Source: an uncultured Gammaproteobacteria bacterium (GTDB lineage: Bacteria > Pseudomonadota > Gammaproteobacteria > Pseudomonadales > Azotimanducaceae_A). From it: DNA of 8,489 nucleotides. This document shows positions 1 to 5,258 of this stretch, in pieces. The position numbers were made by a program, and so were the translations under genes. Positions within the stretch are counted from its first letter, which is position 1. The number at the start of each line of letters is the position of its first letter. The stretch covers positions 1 through 8,489 of the forward strand of contig CAJWZG010000120.1 of the NCBI GenBank assembly GCA_913049565.1, given 5' to 3'. The notes beneath the pieces were generated by a model. The model did no database searches. It was not told the origin of the DNA and worked only from the letters and a program-made list of their open reading frames with translations.

Positions 1-45
1 TTCCATGAAACATCCACCCCCTTGGATGCGACGAGGTTCGGGCAT
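1..45 (-). CDS. Possible start of next operon gene, cut by window edge
   Basis: On the minus strand an ATG at 45-43 opens a frame without a stop to the window edge (15 codons, beginning MPEPRRIQGGGCFME). It lies 31 bases beyond the stop codon of the glutathione peroxidase gene and on the same strand, so it could be the fifth gene of that operon. A GGAGG sequence lies at 52-48, but the spacing to the ATG is only two bases, shorter than ideal. A second in-frame ATG at 6-4, with a G-rich stretch ahead of it, is an alternative start. I do not recognise the protein from 15 residues, and a frame this short could be open by chance. Confidence 0.3.
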   Translation of the reverse strand, partial: MPEPRRIQGGGCFME

Positions 46-69
46 ATCCTCCGATAGATCAATGCCCGA
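38..69 (-). promoter_or_regulatory. Hairpin around the SD and start codon of the left-edge frame
   Basis: An 8-base perfect inverted repeat (TCGGGCAT at 38-45, ATGCCCGA at 62-69) encloses a 16-base loop. Read as minus-strand RNA, the loop carries the GGAGG sequence (52-48) and the 3' arm of the stem contains the candidate ATG (45-43). This could modulate translation of a downstream gene, or be a weak attenuator or RNA-stability hairpin after the peroxidase gene. No T-run follows it, so it does not look like a rho-independent terminator. Confidence 0.35.
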
Positions 70-76
70 TCGCGGT

Positions 77-658
77 TTATTCTTGTTCGGAAATTTGGTT
101 TGGCAGGGCTTGCTCAATTGCGGTAATGAGTTGTTTGTGATTGGGCGCTATGCGGCTCCCAAATCGATTAATCACCTCTCCTTCTGGTGAGATCAGGAAT
201 TTGTTAAAGTTCCAGGAGACACTTCCGCCAAAGGATGGATGATTTTCTTCGGATGTAAGCCATGCATACAGCGGATGCTGATTTTTACCTTTTACATCAA
301 CTTTAGCAAAGAGCGGGAAGGTGGTTTGAAAGCGCGTTTCACAAAAAGTGGCGATGGATTCGTTATTGCCCGGCTCTTGCCCCATAAAGTTATTTGATGG
401 AAAAGCGAGCACAACTAAACCTTGGTCTTGGTATGTTTCATAGAGTGTTTGTAGTCCTTCGTATTGACCGGTAAACCCACAGCGACTGGCGGTGTTAACA
501 ATGAGGAGTGTTTTTCCGCGATACTCGTTGAGTGAGATGGACTCTCCTTGAATAGTTTGTACGGGAATATCATATAGACTTGTCATACTGCTCCTTTCCG
601 AACAGGCAACCGTTGTCATTATGAGAACAGCGCATATCCAGGTATTTATTTTATTCAT
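77..658 (-). CDS. Glutathione/thioredoxin peroxidase, exported lipoprotein
   Basis: This 193-residue protein belongs to the glutathione peroxidase family, which reduces hydrogen peroxide and organic or lipid hydroperoxides. The peroxidatic cysteine is C60 in NTASRCGFTGQ, followed by FPSNNFMGQEPG with Q94, and W149-N150 in SWNFNKF. These give the Cys-Gln-Trp-Asn tetrad. C106 in IATFCETRF sits where two-Cys, thioredoxin-dependent members have their resolving cysteine, so the reductant may be a thioredoxin-like protein rather than glutathione. The motif usually written FPCNQF reads FPSNNF here. The N-terminus has a hydrophobic stretch ending in TTVAC19, a lipobox-like site, and residue +2 is serine, which favours the outer membrane. 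The ATG has AAGGA seven bases upstream and overlaps the stop codon of the preceding gene by 8 bases, implying translational coupling. The family call is very secure; lipid anchoring is probable. Confidence 0.93.
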   Translation of the reverse strand: MNKINTWICAVLIMTTVACSERSSMTSLYDIPVQTIQGESISLNEYRGKTLLIVNTASRCGFTGQYEGLQTLYETYQDQGLVVLAFPSNNFMGQEPGNNESIATFCETRFQTTFPLFAKVDVKGKNQHPLYAWLTSEENHPSFGGSVSWNFNKFLISPEGEVINRFGSRIAPNHKQLITAIEQALPNQISEQE

Positions 659-1265
659 GGTTCATTCCTTTTAAAATTCGTTTTTTTACAAGTTGAGTCC
701 AAAAACCAACAACGGGTAGTCGGTCGAGTAGAACGCTGGTGTCCCAGTAATCTTGATGAAAGATAATCTTGCCGGAAGCGTTGAATCGCATGTGTGTTAA
801 CCCTTGGGCGACAATTGGCTGATTCGGCGCGGCGGTTGAAATAAGATGCATCGTCCACCGACAATAAAATTCATTATTTGCGCGTTGGATTTTTCCAATT
901 TCAAAGGTGCATGATTGCGCGGGTGCTGCCATGGCTATAAAATAGGCTTCAATTTCATCGATGCCTTCTACCAAATGATAAGGGTCCGCAAAAAAAGCGT
1001 CTTCGGCGTAAAGGTTACGAACGTTTAGCGTGATGCGATCGGCACTGTATTCAGTGTAGGAGTGGATGAAATGTTCAAAAGCAGTGGATTCGATATCGGA
1101 GTGGGGTACCGGAGCCGGTGTAGTTGAGGTGCGCTGTAGCGCTTGCTCAATTCGGTTGAGGTCTATTTCGGGTGGTGCTGATCGAGAGCAACCAATAAGT
1201 GTTAAAAATGAAACCATAAGAATCCCGATTAACGTTTGATGAGCCGATAGTGTGCTACGTACCAT
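651..1265 (-). CDS. NTF2/SnoaL-fold lipoprotein of unknown activity
   Basis: With the start chosen here the protein has 204 residues. The N-terminus is basic, then hydrophobic, and ends in the clear lipobox LTLIGC with C26. The mature part carries an NTF2-like (SnoaL) domain at about residues 60-175, including NVRNLYAEDAFFADPYH, GIDEIEAYF and the strand ending FHQDYWDTS. The tail (LLDRLPVVGFWTQLVKKRI) resembles NTF2-like proteins that I associate with CFA/DUF1365/photolyase clusters. The fold commonly binds small hydrophobic ligands or catalyses isomerisation, hydration or hydroxylation; no activity can be assigned. The frame is open upstream to 1331, but the ATG at 1265 has GGAGGA five bases ahead and places the signal peptide correctly, so the longer form is rejected. 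The gene overlaps the methyltransferase gene by 37 bases and the peroxidase gene by 8 bases. Confidence 0.85.
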   Translation of the reverse strand: MVRSTLSAHQTLIGILMVSFLTLIGCSRSAPPEIDLNRIEQALQRTSTTPAPVPHSDIESTAFEHFIHSYTEYSADRITLNVRNLYAEDAFFADPYHLVEGIDEIEAYFIAMAAPAQSCTFEIGKIQRANNEFYCRWTMHLISTAAPNQPIVAQGLTHMRFNASGKIIFHQDYWDTSVLLDRLPVVGFWTQLVKKRILKGMNHE

Positions 1266-2116
1266 TCGTTTCCTCCGTTGAATCCAAAAAGCTCTTCGCA
1301 GGCCATAAAGAAAATCCGCCACCGTCTCCATTGGATGTGTGCTTCTTTTACGTCCAGATCACGCGTTAAAATGGCAATAGCTGCTCGGCGATTTTCATCG
1401 ATTTTTTCAAGCCAAGCGCGCAATGTTTTTGCGTAGTGGGTACCATTGACTCTCCATATCTGCTCCGTGATTAAATGTTGGTTGCAGAGTGGTAAGAGGG
1501 ATTCAGCGGGCATCATGCCTTCTTTGAAAAAATGTTCTGCCATCCAGTTTACTCCACCTTGGCCGTCGAAAAGGTATGCAAGTTCACGATGCACGAAAAT
1601 ATGAATAAACAAGCACCCTTCTTTTGCCAGCCAGCTATGAATACGTTCGAGAAGTTGATGCCAGTTACGCATATGCTCAAACATCTCGATTGAAACGATC
1701 TTGTCAAATTTGCCGTCCAGTTCACGGTAGTCGACCAGCCTAACATCTGCACGGTCGGCAAGCCCGGCCTCATGAATACTTCTCTGGGCAAAGGCATGCT
1801 GCTCCCTCGAGATGGTGATTCCAGTGACTTTTGCGCCGATGGTCGAGGTCACATATTTGGCAAAGCCGCCCCATCCACAGCCGATCTCCAGGACATGATC
1901 ATCGGGTTTGATATCGGCAAGCTCGGCAAGGCATTGATATTTGTTAATTTGGGCCTTCGAGAGATCATCATCATCATTTTTGAAGACTGCGGATGAATAG
2001 GTCATGGTGCGGTCAAGCCAGGCACTGTAGAAGTCATTGCCAAGGTCGTAATGATAAGAAATATTGCGAACTGATCCGGCCTTGTTGTTACGCCGCAGCA
2101 GATGAAAGAGCTTCAA
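1229..2116 (-). CDS. Short CFA-synthase-superfamily SAM methyltransferase
   Basis: This 295-residue class I SAM-dependent methyltransferase has motif I at residues 75-86 (VLEIGCGWGGFA) and the cyclopropane-synthase signature NISYHYDLGNDFY at 18-30. Aligned by eye with E. coli Cfa, the bicarbonate-binding residues Glu239, His266 and Tyr317 correspond to E147, H172 and Y228. Cys139 is replaced by S42 and Ile268 by F174. The C-terminal half (SIEMFEHM, FIHIFVH, HFFKEGMMP, the region ending FGFNGGNEW) instead resembles the coclaurine N-methyltransferase-like branch. It lacks the N-terminal lipid-binding domain of full-length Cfa. An in-frame TAA lies four codons upstream of the start, which appears to be TTG at 2116 without a good Shine-Dalgarno site. 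The gene overlaps the GST gene by 29 bases, so re-initiation is likely. The substrate is probably an unsaturated acyl chain, forming a methylene or methyl product, but a small-molecule substrate is possible. Confidence 0.88.
   Translation of the reverse strand: MKLFHLLRRNNKAGSVRNISYHYDLGNDFYSAWLDRTMTYSSAVFKNDDDDLSKAQINKYQCLAELADIKPDDHVLEIGCGWGGFAKYVTSTIGAKVTGITISREQHAFAQRSIHEAGLADRADVRLVDYRELDGKFDKIVSIEMFEHMRNWHQLLERIHSWLAKEGCLFIHIFVHRELAYLFDGQGGVNWMAEHFFKEGMMPAESLLPLCNQHLITEQIWRVNGTHYAKTLRAWLEKIDENRRAAIAILTRDLDVKEAHIQWRRWRIFFMACEELFGFNGGNEWYVAHYRLIKR
1271..1276 (-). promoter_or_regulatory. Ribosome binding site fixing the NTF2 lipoprotein start
   Basis: On the minus strand the sequence reads GGAGGA, five bases before the ATG at 1265-1263. 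It lies inside the 3' end of the methyltransferase gene. It supports the 204-residue form over the 226-residue form that would begin at 1331. Confidence 0.75.
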
Positions 2117-3071
2117 TCTCGGCTTTTATATGGCAGCGGCTGATCTCGCTATATTTTAGTGAACGCATCGGTACGGGGCCCTCTCCAAGATCCACCTCGC
2201 ACCATTTTTCTCCAGCCGCCAGCGCGTCTCTGGAGACGCGAAGGAATGGATGATAGTTATCGCACATATGCTCAAAACACGGCATCAACGTATCCGGCAA
2301 GGTATCATCGGCACAATACTCACCGTCATCCGAACGCGCTGTAAAAACCCGCTCCATGGAATCAAGCATGCTCGGCGCGCAAGACTCGATCCAGCTCCGC
2401 GGCTCTGGGTCTGCGGCAATGTGCGCCTTAAAAAGCCCTGCAAACGTAAAATCTGCAAGACTGGCTCGATGACCTAACAGAAATGGGTACTGCTCATAGT
2501 GGCCTGCGACAGCACTCATCAATGACTCAAAATCGGCTCGTACCGCCGCAGCCTGATCGGGTCCGCAACCGCGGTTTGCACAGGCGCGTAAACCAAAGTT
2601 ATCGCGCACCCCGTCGATCGTCTTAAGTGCCTGCCGCGTTTCTTCTTCGCTTAAACCCTCACTAAAAAATTTGCCGATGGAATTGGCATAAAAGCCAAGA
2701 GCCACATGCTGGATATTTTCGGGATAACACCAGCGACTGCTAATCGCATAGCGGCCAAACCATTCGTCTGCCCAATCCTCCAATAAGTGCGCGGCGATGC
2801 GCTGTACAGGAGAGTTAGGTAATACCCTGCTGCTTGGGTATTTCGCGTTGAGCATAAGACCGATAGGGGTAGAGTCGTGGATAAACCATCCTTCAGGAGT
2901 CTGCAAACCAGGAATAAAGTGCGTACCCAGACGGCTCTCTACCATTGGCCCAGTCTCCGCTGTCTTAAGTCGAAACTCATAATCCAGATCAAGATAATTC
3001 AGCATGGCCTGCAGCTTGCGAGTAAACAAACTATGCTCGCCACCCCAAATGATATATCGCCCTTCAAACAT
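2088..3071 (-). CDS. Glutathione S-transferase family protein
   Basis: This 327-residue protein has the two-domain GST architecture. The N-terminal thioredoxin-like domain (about 5-80) has GGEHSLFTRKL at 10-20, with S14 as a candidate glutathione-contacting residue, IPGLQTP with P54 as the likely cis-proline, and HDST with D66-S67 in the position that holds the glutamyl moiety of glutathione. The C-terminal helical domain contains YPFLLGHRASLADFTFAGLF at 195-214, the typical helix-capping SxAD segment. At 327 residues it is longer than the usual 200-230; the extra sequence includes a cysteine-containing insert (ACANRGCG, 163-170) and a C-terminal extension after about 245. The ATG at 3071 has AGAGGA six bases upstream. 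It is the first gene of the four-gene operon and overlaps the methyltransferase gene by 29 bases. A role with electrophilic lipid products is inferred from its neighbours; the substrate is unknown. Confidence 0.85.
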   Translation of the reverse strand: MFEGRYIIWGGEHSLFTRKLQAMLNYLDLDYEFRLKTAETGPMVESRLGTHFIPGLQTPEGWFIHDSTPIGLMLNAKYPSSRVLPNSPVQRIAAHLLEDWADEWFGRYAISSRWCYPENIQHVALGFYANSIGKFFSEGLSEEETRQALKTIDGVRDNFGLRACANRGCGPDQAAAVRADFESLMSAVAGHYEQYPFLLGHRASLADFTFAGLFKAHIAADPEPRSWIESCAPSMLDSMERVFTARSDDGEYCADDTLPDTLMPCFEHMCDNYHPFLRVSRDALAAGEKWCEVDLGEGPVPMRSLKYSEISRCHIKAEIEALSSAAA

Positions 3072-3377
3072 TCCGATTCCTCTGGTTTTTAATGACAGCA
3101 GTCTAAGTGGCTGCTTTTGGACTCAACGCCGTCTACATACTGCCAAAACAGATTAGTCAGTGAGACAGATCATTTCAGTTTTTCTGGTGAACCTTTCCCT
3201 TTGTTTATGGTAGTAGCTACCAAAATATTTTTTGCCCGAGCATGCCATGGAACTCATCAGCTATCGCAATACCAAGGATTCAACCGCGACGATTCGCACA
3301 GGGATAGCGCTGCCGGAAAAGGCTCGCTTTATTGATCTCATTGCGGGATAAAAACATTGGGGAGCAACGTCTCCATC

Positions 3378-3389
3378 CCTAGAGCTAGG
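3378..3389. repeat. Perfect inverted repeat CCTAG-AG-CTAGG
   Basis: Two 5-base arms surround a 2-base centre. It lies eight bases from a second palindrome (3397-3409) within the gap upstream of the GST operon, about 310 bases from the GST start codon. It may be part of an operator, but short palindromes also occur by chance. Confidence 0.35.
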
Positions 3390-3396
3390 CGCTGTG

Positions 3397-3409
3397 CGTG
3401 ATAATCACG
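3397..3409. promoter_or_regulatory. Operator-like palindrome CGTGAT-A-ATCACG
   Basis: Two perfect 6-base arms flank a single central A, a form typical of dimeric helix-turn-helix regulator sites. The extended core TGATAATCA is AT-rich at its centre. It lies in the long gap between the MFS and GST genes. The distance to the GST start (about 326 bases) is large for a simple operator, so it could serve a promoter inside the gap or be fortuitous. Confidence 0.35.
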
Positions 3410-3487
3410 TGCAGAAAATAGATACTGCCTTTGACGTTTTTGCGAGGGCCATGCGAGCATTCTTTACTTGCTCCGGGAGGTGAACTT

Positions 3488-3503
3488 CCCCCTCTCCCCC
3501 TCT
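3488..3503. repeat. Tandem octamer CCCCCTCT x2 in a polypyrimidine tract
   Basis: The octamer occurs twice without a gap, and a related CCCTCT follows at 3510-3515. On the minus strand this is a purine-rich tract with two runs of five G and one run of three G, in the transcript region downstream of the MFS gene. A G-quadruplex or slippage-prone tract is conceivable but unproven. Confidence 0.5.
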
Positions 3504-3652
3504 GAATGTCCCTCTCGGAGCTCCTCCTTTCGCTTGGCATCAGTACAGACGAGAGACCTTCGCGGGACAGAAATTGCACCGGCAAAGTGCGCCGAAAATC
3601 AGAGAATCATGCGAGCGCAACGCCGACCGACACCCCTTAAATTGCCGGAACT

Positions 3653-5131
3653 TCAGTTTCTATCCACCATATCTTTGTCCAGACGTCGCCAGGTCAACAG
3701 GAAAAACAATGAACTCGCGCCATAGAGAAGCGCCATGATCACCATGGCAGACTGCAAGCTCTGGGCATAGACCTCGCCACAGACGCTCTGCAAGCTTTCG
3801 CTTAACTCGCCGATAGCTCGCGGATGACATTGATTTCGAGTCAACTCTTCGACTGCGTAGCCTAGCTCCGTCACGCCATTAGCGAAGAAAATGTCCGATG
3901 TGAAGCCGATGAACAATGGGCCACAACCGTAGCCAATCAAATTGGCGATAAATAGCAATACCGCGGTTGCCGTCGCGCGCACGCGCATACTCACGACACC
4001 TTGCCCAATTGTGTATTGGGCAGCGATGTAGCCATATTTCACAAATCCGGCGACGACAAGGCCTAGCGCAGCAAACAGCAGATTCTGCGTGGTGAAGGCA
4101 AACACATAGAAGGGAACGGACAGGGCCAACCCCACGCCGGGCACCCAGGCTATCGCACCCGGGTGCTTTTTGTAGAGCTTGGTTGCAAGCCATCCGGTGG
4201 CAAAAGTGCCAATAGCCGACGACAAAGACACTGGCGCGTTGATCCAGATAGCCGCCTCACCGGTCGTGATTTCATGCGCACGAACCAAGAAGATGGACTG
4301 AAACGAAGAAATTCCGTAGCCACAAAAAGCCGCAACAGTGGCCCCAGCCGTCATTAACCAAAATGCAGGCTTCGTCAACAGTTCGCGGATTGCCTCACGC
4401 AGTTCAATCGGTTCTGTTGATTTCGCTCCTTTCGGGTCGGTAAAACCGCGCGGCGGCTCTTTAACCGTCAGCTTGAAAACTACTGCGACTAATATGCCCG
4501 GCAGGCCGACGACAAAGAACGCTGTTCTCCAGTCAAACGCGTCCGTGACCCAACCGCCGATAAGGTTCGCAAACATGGTGCCCAGCGTGACTCCCATCGA
4601 GTAGACACCCAGGGCTTGGGATCTATCGCGCGGAGCATAATAGTCCGCGATCAATGAGTTGGCTGGGGGGGTGCAACCAGCCTCGCCGATGCCGACGCCA
4701 ACGCGGCACATCAATAGAATCCAGAAAGCGCCAATGGTGACCGATCCAACCGTGACCTCAGTCGCAAGGCCACACAGCACCGTCATAAGAGACCATAGCG
4801 CGATGCAGACAGTCATAATCCAAACGCGATGAGCCGCATCGGCATAACGCGCTAGCGGAATACCCACTATCGTGTAGAGAAGCGCAAAACCAAATCCAGT
4901 GAGTAGGCCAAACTGGGTGTCCGAAATACCCAGCTCTGGCACGAGGTCAGGTCCAACCACAGCAAGTAGCCCGCGGTCGACGAAGTTTAAGATGTAGATC
5001 AGTGTCAGAGCTGAGAGCACATAAGTTCGATACGGTTTAGTACCGAAACCCTTGTTTTGATCGGTTTCGTGTCCCGCTGCGAGGACACTTCCTACCGGAC
5101 TGTCTTCGTTTTTCGTATTCGAACTAACCAT
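3653..5131 (-). CDS. Spinster-type MFS transporter
   Basis: This 492-residue integral membrane protein has the pattern of twelve membrane helices of the major facilitator superfamily. Transmembrane helix 1 contains YILNFVDRGLLAVVGPDL (46-63), the signature of spinster-like bacterial MFS proteins. The loop between helices 2 and 3 is a motif-A variant (GIPLARYADAAHR, 90-102), and the conserved segment RVGVGIGEAGCTPPANSLI (143-161) matches the same subgroup. A hydrophilic central loop (about 222-255) separates the two six-helix halves. An insert of about 45 mostly polar residues (416-460) with three cysteines precedes the last helix and probably faces the periplasm. The ATG has AGGT five bases upstream. 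It lies 127 bases downstream of the SnoaL-like gene on the same strand. The family suggests export or uptake of a small organic or amphipathic compound; the substrate cannot be named. Confidence 0.9.
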   Translation of the reverse strand: MVSSNTKNEDSPVGSVLAAGHETDQNKGFGTKPYRTYVLSALTLIYILNFVDRGLLAVVGPDLVPELGISDTQFGLLTGFGFALLYTIVGIPLARYADAAHRVWIMTVCIALWSLMTVLCGLATEVTVGSVTIGAFWILLMCRVGVGIGEAGCTPPANSLIADYYAPRDRSQALGVYSMGVTLGTMFANLIGGWVTDAFDWRTAFFVVGLPGILVAVVFKLTVKEPPRGFTDPKGAKSTEPIELREAIRELLTKPAFWLMTAGATVAAFCGYGISSFQSIFLVRAHEITTGEAAIWINAPVSLSSAIGTFATGWLATKLYKKHPGAIAWVPGVGLALSVPFYVFAFTTQNLLFAALGLVVAGFVKYGYIAAQYTIGQGVVSMRVRATATAVLLFIANLIGYGCGPLFIGFTSDIFFANGVTELGYAVEELTRNQCHPRAIGELSESLQSVCGEVYAQSLQSAMVIMALLYGASSLFFLLTWRRLDKDMVDRN

Positions 5132-5184
5132 TTACTACCTACTTCTTGTCTTTCGCTCAGCGGTTTGCCCAGCGATGTCGCGTG

Positions 5185-5194
5185 TCCTCGAGGA
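5185..5194. repeat. Perfect palindrome TCCTCGAGGA between SnoaL-like and MFS genes
   Basis: This 10-base palindrome extends on the plus strand, with G-U pairs, to a hairpin at 5181-5198, followed by AGTCG and six T (5204-5209). The T-run is on the plus-strand side, opposite to the flanking genes. It could therefore only terminate antisense transcription, unless it works as an RNA structure in the minus-strand transcript upstream of the MFS start. Confidence 0.35.
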
Positions 5195-5258
5195 TGCGAG
5201 TCGTTTTTTACTAGCCGATGCTCAAGCGCAACGCCTGTCGTTCCTCATGCAATACCCG

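Larger units (their letters stand above)
3247..3483 (+). pseudogene. Possible decayed FAH-like gene fragment
   Basis: An ATG at 3247 opens a 34-codon frame ending in TAA at 3349-3351. It begins MELISYRNTKD and continues to GIALPEKARFIDLIAG. The pattern of a leading MxLxxYR strand, then a hydrophobic G-x-A strand, then an I-D-L motif resembles the N-terminus of fumarylacetoacetate hydrolase family proteins. Reading through the TAA, the same frame stays open to a TGA at 3481-3483 and gives a plausible alanine-rich helical segment. No ribosome site of quality precedes the ATG. This could be a degraded remnant with a nonsense mutation, a true small ORF, or chance. Similarity is judged by eye only. 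Confidence 0.22.
3072..3652. other. 581-base intergenic region upstream of the GST operon
   Basis: This gap separates the end of the MFS gene from the start of the GST gene, both on the minus strand. I find no convincing intact gene. It holds a possible decayed gene fragment on the plus strand (3247-3483), two short perfect inverted repeats (3378-3389 and 3397-3409), a pyrimidine-rich tract with a tandem octamer (3488-3503), and an AT-rich patch at 3221-3233 next to the inverted repeat GGTAGTAGCTACC (3209-3221). The GST-operon promoter should lie here on the minus strand. No strong sigma-70 match and no clear ECF-type (TGATC-based) promoter with a proper -10 is visible; a TGATCT exists at 3170-3165 but has no matching partner. 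No clear terminator follows the MFS gene. Confidence 0.6.

Noticed and set aside
11..28. CATCCA/TGGATG hairpin as terminator of the redox operon
   Set aside because: Six-pair stem with only three T following on the minus strand, and it would fall inside a possible downstream reading frame.
1266..1331. Longer N-terminus for the NTF2 lipoprotein starting at 1331
   Set aside because: It would bury the signal peptide behind 22 basic/aromatic residues and lies wholly within the methyltransferase gene; the ATG at 1265 has GGAGGA at five bases.
3096..3118. Hairpin AGCAG/CTGCT followed by TTTT before the GST gene
   Set aside because: The stem is only five pairs with a nine-base loop and the T-run is on the plus strand; no plus-strand gene precedes it.
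3160..3172. TGATC-type ECF sigma (ChrR/RpoE-like) -35 element upstream of the GST gene
   Set aside because: A TGATCT is present on the minus strand, but no matching -10 occurs at the expected spacing.
3385..3585. Minus-strand 66-codon open frame in the intergenic gap
   Set aside because: Composition is dominated by Arg, Ser, Gly and Pro from the purine-rich tract; no ribosome site and no recognisable domain.
5181..5209. Rho-independent terminator between SnoaL-like and MFS genes
   Set aside because: The T-run follows the hairpin only on the plus strand, where no gene ends, and is five bases from a stem that needs G-U pairs.
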